Source: Haliotis asinina (taxonomy: Eukaryota; Mollusca; Gastropoda; Lepetellida; Haliotidae). Taken from it: a DNA stretch of 64,000 nucleotides. Position numbers and translations under genes: made by a program. This document shows, one piece after another, positions 23,701 to 35,490 of the stretch; position 1 is the stretch's first letter, and each line of letters begins with the position of its first letter. The notes below the pieces were generated by a model, which saw nothing but the letters and a program-made list of their open reading frames with translations, was not told the DNA's origin and did no database searches. The stretch covers positions 36,293,001 through 36,357,000 of the forward strand of contig NC_090291.1 of NCBI RefSeq assembly GCF_037392515.1, in the 5' to 3' direction.

Positions 23701-26158
23701 ATTTCAACTCATATAATGGGGAAGACTATAATGAAACATTTTCTATTCATGAACTCCATACTGCTCTTGATCAAGCTCATGACACTGCTACAGGAGCTAA
23801 TAACATACATTATCAACTCCTGAAGCACTTCCCAGAATCCTGTTTAGAGACGCTCTTGTATAGTTTATATGATAGTTGGACTTCGGGAAATTTCCTTCTT
23901 CGTGGCGTGACGCTATAGTAGTACCGATACCCAAACCTGGACGTGACCATACGGATCCATCCAATTATTGTCCGATCCTGTTTAGAGACGCTGTTATATG
24001 TTTTTGATGATATTTGGACTTCAGTGAAATTTCCTTCTTCATGACTTGACGCTACAGTAGTACCGATACCCAAACCTGGACGTGGTCATACGGATCCATC
24101 CAATTATCGTCCGATTTCATTAACTAGCTGTGTTTGCAAGACCATGGAAGGCATAATAAATAATCGACTTTGTTTGGTACTTGGAAAGAAATAATCTCAA
24201 CACAGACATACAGTTTGGTTTCCATAAAAAACAGAAGTACAGTCGACCACTTAGTGCGTTTGGAATCATTAGTTAAAAACGCACTAATTAATAAACAACA
24301 TGCTGTGTCTATCTTTTTTTTATCTAGAAAAACCTTATGGCACAAACTGGAAATATGGTATTTTAAGAGACTTACATGACTCCGGCTTGCGATGTTGTTT
24401 GCCTCAATTTATATGAGGCAAATAATGACAGGACAGTTTCAAGTCCGCGTGGGTTCTACCCTGTCTGATCATTACAATCAGGATCAGGGTGTTCCACAAG
24501 GCAGTATTTTGTCTGTCACACTTTTTAGTATAAAGATAAACAGTTTAACTAAAGTTTTAAACGATTCAATTAATGGATCATTATTTGTTGATGGTTTTAA
24601 TATTTCTTGTGGTAAAAATATGCATACCATTGAACGGCAACTACAGTTGTGGTTAAACAAGATTAATAAATGGTGTCTTGTAAACGGCTTTAAATTTTCT
24701 AAATCGAAAACTAAACGCATACATTTTTGTCGAAAATACAACCTACATAAAAACTAAATGCCTGAAAGCACCTGACTTGTTGAAAGTGGTTTCAAATTCT
24801 AAATGGGGAGGGGATCAAGTTACCCTTCTCCATCTATATCGATCACTCTTGCGTTCTAAACTTGATTATGGCTCCATCGCCTATGGTGGATCCTGCAAAA
24901 GCAGCTTGAAATTATTAGGTTCTGTCCTGGTCCAGTATGAAGGTCTAAGACTTTGTCTCGACTCCTTTCAAACTTCACCTGTTGGCGGCCTGTACTTCGA
25001 GACTGATGAAATATCTCGTGAGCAGCGACGTATAAAATAAGTTTTACAGTATAAAAAAAATATATTCCAATGAGTCAAACCCTGCATTTAACTGTGTTTT
25101 CAATCTTGTGTATGAGGATTTATACAATAACAAATCATCTCCTAACACTGATCACATTTAGAAAATCAGAAATGAATGAATTACAAATTCAATATCAACA
25201 AGAAAATAATCAATTAAAATATAAATATAGCAATTATAAATCCTTATTTACAGATGGATCCAAGGACGGTGGCGCAGTGGCTTGTGTCACTGGATCCAGA
25301 ACAACATCCTTTAGATTACCGGATAACAGCTCTATTTTCACAGCAGAAGCTAACGCCATATTAACGTCTCTTAAATATATTCAAAGATACCCTACACATA
25401 AACAGTATACAATCTTTTCAGACTCTATTTCTTGCCTTCAGGCTATTAAAAATATTTCTTGTAAACATCCATTTTTAATTGAATTTATTGAATTGTATAA
25501 TAATCTGGCCAATACGACATCGTCTTTTGTTGGTTACCCAGCCACGTAGGCATTTCTGGTAACACAATGACCGATCTTGCTGCCAAGGCAGCACTCAACA
25601 AATCTGTTACACCACGTCTTATTCCATACTCTGATTACAAAGCTAGCATTAGAACTTACATCCGTGATCTGATGCAGAAGAATGTGTACCCTCAAAGGGG
25701 GTTGAAGTATTGTAAAATTATTGTCCTCCTGAGAGGGTACGTAAGTCCAAAAACATTCACAGTAAATTTAAACTTTCCACTGTTCTTAGTCTTAGCATAT
25801 GTGTATTTTTATTTTTTGGCTAGATGTGTCTAAATTGCTAACAGCTGAGGGGATGATTTAAATCCAACTAGGATCCATACAGGTAGCAAAGGTTCTGTAA
25901 GTCCCCATGGTCCATGGTATGGTGATCTACTTCCAGTTGTTGGCCATCTGTAGCCTGATTTTATATTGTATTGTCCGAATAGCGATATTAGTTTTCACTT
26001 TCCACGCTGTTTTTAATTCCATTTGTGATACTCTAGTTGTTTTACTGTCCTTCGTTGACAGTTTTTATGGCAGACCTGTATTTCATTTCAGTATTAAATG
26101 TTCTCGTCACGATATGGCTGAGATATTGCCGATGTGACGTTAAATATTAACTCACTTA
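20723..26158 (+). mobile_element. Decayed near-full-length I-group LINE
   Basis: The 5' UTR begins near GAACGGCCACCTCCTCGTGG. ORF1-like text with a zinc knuckle (CFKCRKYGHG) spans about 21.2-22.0 kb. Endonuclease (QWNCRGLRTNLHE, ICLQETYLRD, IIMGDFNRHSPLWGS) runs 22.44-23.1 kb, RT (QGVPQGSILSVTLFS, SLFVDGFNIS) 23.6-25.05 kb, RNase H (LFTDGSKDGG, FSDSIS) 25.24-25.7 kb. The 3' UTR ends in TTAACTCACTTAC. RNase H plus this layout points to the I superfamily (I, Nimb, LOA-like). Many frameshifts and stops occur, motif C has lost its second Asp (VDG), about 400 bp after RNase H is deleted, and part of the RT is duplicated. Confidence 0.88.
23838..24113 (+). repeat. 138-bp tandem duplication inside LINE RT
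   Basis: Two adjacent copies start with TCCTGTTTAGAGACGCT at 23838 and 23976 and run to GTCCGAT. They differ at several sites, so the duplication is not recent. Confidence 0.8.
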
Positions 26159-26647
26159 CTTTTTCAAAATTTCTAATGACGCCGTGAGAAGGTAGATTGT
26201 GAACCCGAGGAAATCTTGCCTTATTTAGAGCTTTAGCATTGCACGAAAGGGCGGCTGGTTGGGGAACTTCTGCGGTTCGGGGATTGTGAGACAGAACAAG
26301 GTGTCCTTTTAGACTGCCGATCATTTTGGAATAGCTACATACATCAACACAGATCCTTCTCAATGAATCTTGTTTAAGATTACTTCTAAATACGTAATAC
26401 TACAACTTTAACATCATCAAGTACATATATAACAACATTAATGTAAAATTAATGAACAAGTGTTGTTTACGTTATTGCTCAAATTGTTTATTTTATTTGT
26501 TTTCTATATAAATTTTGTGACGATTGAAGCTGGCATGTGCCTAAATATTTGAGTGACACTAACATTTACTATCATGTCAGTTGACCTACATTGCAACAGG
26601 TAATAGTGTCTGGAATACTGACCACCTGGACAGATTGGTATCGGTGA

Positions 26648-26803
26648 CCAGGGCCCCGTTTCACAAAACTCTCGTAAGCCCAAGATCTCGTAACTTTTCT
26701 CGTAGCATTTGCACCTGCTATGTTATAGTATGCCAGCCACAAATCCTACGAGAAAAATTACGAGATCTTAGGCTTACGAGAGTTTTGTGAAACAGGGCCC
26801 TGG
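26648..26803. mobile_element. Foldback MITE copy 1
   Basis: A 156-bp near-perfect inverted repeat: CCAGGGCCCCGTTTCACAAA at one end and its complement at the other. The arms are about 65 bp and the spacer is short. Confidence 0.88.
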
Positions 26804-27080
26804 CCTTCAACAGACTTGATCCGAGCTGCTCTCTGGGTAGAATGTCTAGCAAAATACCTCCACCTCACACGGAGTTACGAGGTTGCAAGTGATCCCAATT
26901 ATGACATACCTGGCATGGGTGATTGGTTAGTGCATTAGATGGGCGGGCCCTCGGGTAATCTACCCCGGGATCGTTGTTCATAAAATCTATCACTGGATTG
27001 TCTGGGCCAGACGGGGTTAATGACACATCATCACATCAATGAACATTTTGTTTTGAATTTGAAATGGCTGGAAGAGACCT

Positions 27081-27229
27081 GGGCCCCGTTTCACAAAACT
27101 CTCGTAAGCCTAAGGTCTCGTAACTTTTCTCGTAGCATTTCCACCTCCTATGTTACAGTATGCCAGGCACAAATGCTACGAGAAAAGTTACGATACCTTA
27201 GGCTTACGAGAGTTTTGTGAAACGGGGCC
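27081..27229. mobile_element. Foldback MITE copy 2
   Basis: Same family as the 26.65-kb copy (GGGCCCCGTTTCACAAAACT to AGTTTTGTGAAACGGGGCC), 149 bp, with about 90% similarity by eye. Confidence 0.88.
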
Positions 27230-27479
27230 GTGAATGTGACTTTGAACAATTCTGAACATTTACATTGTCGCAATAACAAGACACACATTGACGGACGATG
27301 TGAAATATATCTGGTGTGAGAACTATATACTGAATGACTTCAGCTATCGAAATGTGTGTACATTGTAATTAAATGGCCTACACATTAAGACGAGAACCCT
27401 TTCATGGATACAAACTATAATGGTTGTATTCGGTCCGTTTCGTTCTTTGAAACAGACCATAATGATAAACCAATTCTTT

Positions 27480-27612
27480 GTAACATTTTATATTTGGGAT
27501 TACACGTTCTTAGTAAAGTACAGATTTTAGTACTTTTGGAGGGATTCGAACCCGCACCCTCAGTCCGGATCGCCAGCACACAAACTGAGCCATTGCGACT
27601 TACACTGCTAAT
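27480..27612 (-). mobile_element. tRNA-derived SINE
   Basis: Shares TTTGGGATTACACGTTCTTAG and the tRNA-like head GGATTCGAACCC with the copy at 35.3 kb. Same orientation. Confidence 0.65.
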
Positions 27613-27619
27613 TTTGACT

Positions 27620-28965
27620 ACTTTCTAAAATGGCATTGTGTCATCATTTCCTTGTAGAGTAACATGTAGTTTTAAAAACAGACCACTCGGCTGTTTCAGA
27701 TTCTAGTACTTCTTGTGTGATTGTAACATTGAGTAATAAACAGTTCCTCGGTATTCTCAATTCTGTTCTGAAAATCGTTAATGGGATATCTAAATGACTT
27801 AAGGTCAACTGATTCATCCAAATTTCGGTTAGTGCCAAGCTTCTGATTATGGATAGAAATGACAAAAGCTGGTCAAAAACCTGAGCGATTCAAAGACTAA
27901 ACTAACAATAAAAAATAGATAAAATAAACTAACACGTCACAATTCTGTTATTTGTTCAGGCCTCTCAGCCCAGTGGTCAGTTTCTGACAAATTCAACTTT
28001 GTTATCATGGATATGTCAAGGATGAGAAAATAAAGCCTAAAAATAAAGAGATAAAGGCATCAGAGGACCTCTTTCTCCAAACTGTTACGACATAACGACA
28101 GGTTGAATACAATCAATACAGTCACTGATCCAAGTATGGATATAGCGACATTGATATGATCCTCTCTTCATTATCTATCAAAATAAAACTCATGTTAGCT
28201 GAACTGCTCCACGTACACATGGTTGAACTTTTCTTTAGACTTCTCTTGTGTCAGATATACGAAACTAATGCCACGTTTGCTTTGAATATCCATATAAAAC
28301 AGGTGAATAAACATTGTGAATGCGTGAGAGTGAACGAGCATCTGCTATACGCTTTGCGGTATAAGGTAATACGACAATTGTCAAGCTATTTCAGATGATA
28401 ACCGGGCCGGTTGTGCAGCCAACAAGATTGATGTCCGGCGTTAACCAACATTGTAAACCAAAAGTTACTGTATTCTGTAATCTGATTGGTTGAAAAACAT
28501 GAATAAATGGTATTAGATTCCCGGAAACTGAAAGACTATTCACGGCTTATTGACACGTAAACAATTGTTTTGTTGTGTCATCAACAGTGGTGACGTCATT
28601 CAAATCATATTGTGACGTAAAGTTAGAATGACGTCACAAATGAGCAACTCCAGATGCTACCATGAGAACCAGCTGAAACGACAGCTGATGACACTTCACT
28701 GCTGTGTCCATATTCGATGTAAACGAGTGCAGACACTAAAACCCCTTTGGTTTACTTTTGTGTTTACAATGTCGATAAACATCATGTGTTGGCCAATTTC
28801 CGGGTGTTATTGAGTATTTGAAGCACGGGAATATTTCATTTGAAACCTCCGGCTGACATGATGTTTATCTCCTAAAAGAAAAACTGCAGTTTGCTGAGTG
28901 TGGCATATAATGTATGTAATAGCAAAGACACACAATGGGATAGCTGAGCGTTTCAAACAACAAAG
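27620..28965. other. Intergenic or intronic stretch
   Basis: No recognised exon. It may be intron of the minus-strand secreted gene if that gene continues leftward. CRE-like TGACGTCA-type motifs occur near 28590-28640 (TGACGTCATT, TGACGTCACA) but have no identified target. Confidence 0.4.
28790..28836 (+). repeat. Dispersed repeat, copy 2
   Basis: Partner of the 12966-13012 repeat. The flanks differ. Confidence 0.45.
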
Positions 28966-28969
28966 ACAA

Positions 28970-29592
28970 AGTATGAAGGGTGTGGCTTTAACAACGTAGA
29001 CAAAGTTTGTTGAGTGTGTTGTTCAACAGCTTAGACACCGTTTGTTGAGTGTGTTGTTCAACAACGTAGTCAGAGTGTGTTGTTTAACAATGGGGGCAAA
29101 CGATAGGTTTGAAGAGTGTGACTTTAAACAACAAGGACAAAGGCTTTGAGTGTGACGTTCAACAACAATGAGAAACAACAGGTTTAAAGAGCGTAACGTT
29201 AAACAACAAAGACAGTGTTGGTTGAATATGACGATTAACAACGCAGACAAAGTTTGTTGAGTGTGTTGTTCAACTACAGGGACAAATAGCAAGTCTTAAG
29301 AGGGTGTGACGTTTAACAACAAAAACAGGAAAACAACAAGTTTGAAGAGTGTGACGTTAAACAACTTTAACAAAGACAAAATGTGTTGAGTGTGGTACTC
29401 AACAACAGGGAAAACAAGAAGTTTCAGGAGTGTGACTTAAAACAACGTTAACAAAGACAAAATTTGTTAAGTGTGGTGCTGAACAACAGGGAGAAAAAAC
29501 AAGTTTGAAGAATGTTGTTAAACAACAAAGACAACGTTTGTTGAGTGTCTTGTTCAACAATAAAGACAAAGTTTGTTACGTATGGCGTTAAA
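28970..29592. repeat. Degenerate tandem repeat rich in ACAAC/GTTTG
   Basis: Irregular units of about 40-65 bp built from ACAAAGTTTGTTGAGTGTG and GTTCAACAAC. They lie in the first intron of the minus-strand secreted gene, ending about 20 bp from its donor. Confidence 0.75.
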
Positions 29593-29612
29593 ACATCAAA
29601 GAAACAAGTTAC

Positions 29613-30150
29613 CTGGAAAACACCCTCCCAACAGAGCAATTGACTCATCGTTCTGCCCAGACGCGCACTGGCTACTGTCATTCCGACTCGTTCCATCGAG
29701 GCTAAAAGTCAGCGAGTCTAACTCTACTCCATACCTGTCAGCATGTTCTGCCCTCACTGTCAACGAATAATTTCCCGCAGCAAGCCTCCTTTCAACTCCA
29801 ATGTTCACAACTTCCAAAATATCATTCCACAATTCACCTTTTCCAACAAGCTCTCGTGTTTCCACCCTTCCAATCTCTCTGCCATTAATAGAGAAGGTTA
29901 TGAGATCCTTCAAGCCGTCATTGGAGTATCTTAGTTTGTCAAGCCGAAATGTTTTCTCTTTCGTCAAGCATATTTTATAAGTCAATGACTCGGTGTTGTA
30001 TAAAACAACGGTTTTCTTATTTGAAGCATCTGCTCGATTGCGTAGGCGGCAGTTTGTGAGTGTAAGATTGTCAAATTCTACAGTGACTTCGTGGGTCAAG
30101 GAAGTCCTCATGAACGACAGGAACAGCAACACTGCAAACAACGTGTACAT
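29613..30150 (-). CDS. First exon of secreted protein with jelly-roll-like domain
   Basis: The exon begins at ATG 30150 with leader MYTLFAVLLFLSFMRTSLTHE (a TTG further upstream, at 30174, is not a likely start). About 160 residues follow with motifs LRYSNDGLKD, FSINGREIG, W-N-D-I-L, LAAGNYSLTV and DRYGVELDSLTFSLDG. I recall this SNDG...GNYxLxV...DxYGVE-D pattern from uncharacterised mollusc surface or secreted proteins, where it looks like a carbohydrate-binding beta-sandwich. The exon ends in phase 1 at CCAG|GTAACT. Downstream exons were not identified. Repeats at 28.97-29.59 kb lie in its first intron. Confidence 0.75.
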
Positions 30151-30584
30151 CGTATCGGCTCTCTGGTCTAGCAAGCGCTTCGAAAACCCTCCCTTTGTGT
30201 CCTTGGTTTTGGTGTCAAATGATCGCTATATCGGCGCATGTATAAAGCTTAAGAACAGGAAACAGCGACATTGCGCCCCATTACGATAAGGCATAGACGG
30301 AATGTTTACACGACCAGGTGAAGTAAAGATCCTGAATAGCAGGATATGATGTGAATTCATGGCATGGTGTGAATGTTTCTGTTGAAATTTAACATCCTTG
30401 CATATCTCATAAGCCACATGATGGTTCCACGACACCCGTGTTTATCAGTACCTTGGGCCTCTGGCCCTGACTTAGTAATATTCCCACTGACATTATATAA
30501 CTAACACCAATCAGCGTTCTCCGTACACTTCTACAGACACATACGGCGATGCAATTCCCTTTGAAAAGTTGCATCCCTTAGAGT

Positions 30585-30612
30585 GAGTGAGTGAGTGAGT
30601 GAGTGAGTTAAT
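30585..30612. repeat. (GAGT)n LINE tail
   Basis: Tetranucleotide repeat at the 3' terminus of the minus-strand LINE. Confidence 0.85.
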
Positions 30613-31028
30613 ATTTAACGTCACATCGGCAATTTCTCAGCCATATCGTGAAGAGGACACTTGAATGAACACTTAAATGAAATTTATGCACATTCTAAAA
30701 ATCTGTCAACGAAGGACAGTAAAACAACTAGAATATCACAAGTTTGATTAAAACCTGCATGAAAAGTTAAAACCAATATCACTATTTAGACAATACAATA
30801 TAAGAAGAGGCTATAGATCGCCAACAACAGAAGGTAGATCACCACACTAGGGGACCATGGGGACTTACAGTACCTTTGCTACCTGCATGGACCCTAGCTG
30901 GATTTACATCATCCCTTCAGCTGCTGGCGAGTGTACAAAATGCTAGCCAAAATTAAAACAACTGAAGAATACTACGATTAAAATCCTGGTAGATTTAAAT
31001 TGACATCGAATGTTTTGGGACTTACGTA

Positions 31029-31104
31029 TGTAGAGCCCTTAAACCCCGACAGGTCTTAAGTCCCGACTGAACATGAATAATCATTAGTGGGCGGAGCTTA
31101 TGTG
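31029..31104 (+). repeat. Left terminal inverted repeat of the 8.8-kb element
   Basis: 76 bp beginning TGTAGAGCCCTTAAACCCCG and ending GGAGCTTATGTG. It contains two CTTAAG-type motifs and CCGACAGG. Confidence 0.88.
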
Positions 31105-33020
31105 ACCAGGTCGTACGTCTTTCTTACGCACAACTTCTCAGTTGAACAGCATTCGGTTTACTTCTGCTCTGTCGTGTTAAGTTGATAAGCGTGCAATGAG
31201 AGTGTATTTCAACCTAACTACCATTTCAATACTACGGAAAATAAAGACATGTCCCAATGTTTGTTAAGAAATCGATCGTAATTATGTAAGGTACCGTTGA
31301 TAATTTACCGCTGGGGCGGGGTGATGATGTTCTTTATGACACCAAAGTAAGTCTACCAAGTGACCCCCAGGGTTGGCATGGACAAAATCAATGAAAGCAC
31401 TCCTTGTACATGTTTACCACTGTACATTCATGAAACTGTATCAGTTATGTATCGTTGTATGAAAGAGTTTGACATGGAAATTGAGTGTTGTTGTTGTCAA
31501 GTCATAATTACAGTTTATATAATCAGTCAGTGATTCCAGGAAATTCATAAAACCAAAGAATATATAAAGTATATACATTTTCCTCAGCACTGAGCCTGTT
31601 TTGTTTCCACTAAGCAGTATGGGTGAGCATGTACCTGAAGAAAATTTGAGAGCATGAATTCTACTCCTTTAGCATGGGTGGTTATAAAGTGTTTGATCAA
31701 CATGAGACCCAAGTCCAGTGTTCCCCATCGGGATATTGCTGGAATATTGCTAAAAGTGAAGTAAAACCATACACACACTTTCAGCAGTGTGGTGGGTTGT
31801 TTGCAGACTTTCCCAGTGTTGGAGCTGAATTTGGTGTTTGGTGATCAATGCTTGGGTTATGTGTCATGTTCTTTAATAATAAACTTGAAATATAGGTGTG
31901 CTTATACATCATGAGAAGCACTTTTTTAAGGAAACCTTTAGTACATTTTACAAAAAGTACCACATGCACATGTGACTCTTAAGACATCAGAGGTTTACAT
32001 GTTTGGGACAGCTTTTGAAAAGATGAATAAAGTGTAAAATGAGAGGTAGTTGTTTATGATGCCTCATATCATACAACCCGTCACATCACAATCAAGGATA
32101 TCAACTGTAAATATTTGCATTGAGGTAAGAGTAAAGCCAATATCTGTGGCATCCTATAAATGAAGCTGAACACTGACAGCTGAATCATGTTCTCGGTGAA
32201 CATGTCACAGTGGACATTTTCTGTCTAAATCATGGTGTTACTTGTCTGTGTATTCAGAAATGTTGTAGAGCGTCAGGTGGCCAGGTAAAACATAACCATT
32301 GTCACATTTTCCCATAAAATGACAAAAGAAATCAATTTTGTTGAAGGTGTTTTATTACAAAACAAAACAGTGCTGCATATCTTCCCAAGTAGTAGACTTG
32401 AAGAATACCATGTTAAACATAATGATATGTAGTACTAAAGTCATTAAGTTGGTATAGACACATACCTTTATGTCTGTCGAAAAGAATCCAACAAACAAGT
32501 AATGCCATTGGCTAACCAACAATGAATGTGTCAGTATATGGTATTTACAATTCTATGACACTGAACATTATACCCTTTGTATTTGCAAGAGCTTAGCTAC
32601 CACTATAAAAAAAGCCCCAGGGCTATAAAATAATCTGGTATTTTGTTATGAACTCATCATAGGAAGCTACCTGTCACAAAAAGGCCAACAGAAACAAAAT
32701 ATGGAGCACATTCTAATCCTGCTGATTTGATAACTGATTGTCAATATGAGGAGAAAACTGACAGAGGATGTCTGTACAAGGGGTGTTTACATTAGGTACT
32801 GATGTGGTAGCCACTGGTGGTTCATACAACTGCAGCAATCAGTACCTAAGAACTGTGACAGTGATACTGCATGTCATGGTGACATAAATAATCTGGTGAA
32901 ATAAATAATACAAGTAATTGGAATTACTTGTAGTTTCTGGGATACCCATTCTTAATGATGCTGTACCTTTCTTTTTAATTGACTCTACATTATACATGAA
33001 TCATTAGTCCCATGCACTTG
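31105..33020. other. Unique interior of the 8.8-kb element, left part
   Basis: AT-rich, no coding motif recognised. A SINE-like tail (GGAATATTGCTAAAAGTGAA) occurs near 31740. Confidence 0.5.
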
Positions 33021-33021
33021 G

Positions 33022-34590
33022 AATAAAGCATGCAAACCCTACAGTTTATGGAGTTTCAATATTTCCTTTGTACAGATGATAGTAAATTACATTTCAAACT
33101 TGTGGTCAATTTCTGAATGTACTGGGTCAAAAGTTCTTACTTTCCGAGGTGTTTAACTATTTCTATTTGTCATACACCCTTGATCAGAAATGGAACATTG
33201 ACCTTAACACCTACAGTTTATGGAATTTTGAAGATGTTCTCTAAGCTTATTACAGTAAAGAGCATTTCATACTTGTTAAGAAGTTGTGATTCTACCTAGT
33301 CAATAGTTCAAATTTTGAGAGATTATGAACAATCTTATTTGTCACATCACCTTAACAATACATTGAATTAACGCCTTTAAAATTTACAGATTACAGAATT
33401 TTGACATGTTCTCTGGTCTGATGATACCAAATTGCATTTCAAACTTGTCATTAACTTGTCAATGTACTTGCTCAAGACTTCTATTATTTACAGATTTTTA
33501 ACTTCTTTATTCGTCATATCACTGTCAGCAAAAATGGAATAATGCCTTTAAAATCTACAGTTTAGGGAATTTGGACATGTTCTCTGGGCTGATGATACCA
33601 AATTGTATTTCAAACTTGTGATTAATATCCCAGTGTACCTGCTCAAAACTTCTATTTTTTACAGATTTTTAACTTTTTTATTCATCACATGACTGAGACC
33701 AAAACTGGAATAATGCCTTTAAAATCTACAGTTTAGGGAATTTGGACATGTTCTCTGGGCTGATGATACCAAATTGCATTTCAAACTTGTCATTAACTTC
33801 CCACTGTACTTGCTCAAGACTTCTATTTTTTACAGATTTTTAACTTTTTTATTCATCACATGACTGAGACCAAAACTGGAATAATGCCTTTAAAATCTAC
33901 AGTTTAGGGAATTTGGACATGTTCTCTGGGCTGATGATACAAAATTGCATTTCAAATTTGTCATTAACATGCCAGTGTACTTGCACAAGACTTCTATTTT
34001 TAACAGATTTTTAACTTTTTTATTCGTCACATGACTGTCACCAAAAATGGAATAATGCCTTTAAAATCTACAGTTTAGGGAATTTGGACATGTTCTCTGG
34101 TCTGATGATACCAAATTGCATTTCAAACTTGTCATTAACTTTTCAATATACTTGCTCAAAACTTCTATTTTTAACAGATTTTTCACTTTTTTATTCGTCA
34201 TATCACTGTCACCAAAACTGGAATAATGCCTTTAAAATCTACAGTTTAGGGAATTTGGACATGTTCTCTGGTCTGATGATACCAAATTGCATTTCAAACT
34301 TGTCATTTACATCCCAGTGTACTTGCTCAAGACTTCTATTTTTTACAGATTTTTAACTTTTTTATTCATCATATGACTGTCACCAAAAATGGAATAATGC
34401 CTTTAAAATCTACAGTTTAGGGAATTTGGACATGTTCTCTGGGCTGATGATACCAAATTGCATTTCGAATTTGCCATTAACTTCCCAGTGTACTTGCTCA
34501 AGACTTCTATTTTTTACAGATTTTTAACTTTTTTATTGGTCACATGACTGTCACCAAAAATGGAATAATGCCTTTAAAATCAATGGCAAG
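33022..34590 (+). repeat. 171-bp satellite array
   Basis: Anchor GCCTTTAAAAT recurs at 33373, 33544, 33715, 33886, 34057, 34228, 34399 and 34570, exactly 171 bp apart. Two older units of 172-173 bp (from about 33028 and 33200) are recognisable but much diverged. 171 is a multiple of three, so short frames recur. Function unknown. Confidence 0.93.
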
Positions 34591-35334
34591 TGGGTGCATG
34601 AATTACCCTAACTAAATGCTAAATCTAGAAATTCAACAGTGCCGCTGCACTCAGTTCATAATGCTTCACTTGAGAGCAAGAGTAGACATCAACTGAATTC
34701 CAACCTGTCTGCAAATTGTTGATCTGGACTAGGGGATCAACCCAACATGGGATGAATGGTGAACAACCTGTGAACATATGAAATTAATCATTAATAAAAA
34801 CATTTGGTTTTAATGTCATGATAACATGAATTAAACATCAAACATAAAAATGTCTTATTGGACAATTACGGCTAAAATCTGTCAGAAGCCTTTGAACTGT
34901 CAAATACATTTATTCTCTGAATGGAAAATGACAAATATGTCATTAGCCATGCCACTACAGAGCCGAGGGAATTGTCTGATTGTTACTATGGCATATAGTA
35001 TTGGTACTAAGGGTTCACAGAAAGCTGAGCATATACTGCATCACCAGTGGAAACGTGCAAGTCAAATACATCTTTTCTGTGTATCTGTCTCAGTAATAAT
35101 TACATCAACAATAATTTCCTTTATATCAGGCATCAGGAAGATGCTTCTGCATCTGTGACTACAACTTTAGATATGACCATAAAAATCACATTTGATATCT
35201 CATATCAGATCACACATATTGTATTTGATATTTGTCAACTACCTTTCCCTGAGATAGGGAATATTGAGTTTGACTTATTGTTCCCATATCAAGGCATAAC
35301 TGATTGTGATTACACTGCCATTTAGGAAGTGATC

Positions 35335-35490
35335 AGATGTAATGTATGTCATATTTGGGATTACACTTTCTTAGTAAAGTACAAATTCTACTACTTTTTT
35401 GGTTGAGTCCCACCTGGGACTTGAACCTGCACCCTAATCGCCAGCACACAAAGTCAGCTGTCTAGACGGATCAGCCACTGCGACTTCCTT
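35335..35490 (-). mobile_element. tRNA-derived SINE
   Basis: The reverse complement starts with a tRNA-like head (GTCGCAGTGGCTGATCC and a B-box-like GGTTCAAGTCC) and a body shared with the copy at 27.48-27.61 kb (TTTGGGATTACACTTTCTTAG). Confidence 0.65.

Noticed and set aside
30151-30174. Start of the minus-strand secreted protein at 30174
   Set aside because: The codon there is TTG; the ATG at 30150 directly begins a good signal peptide.
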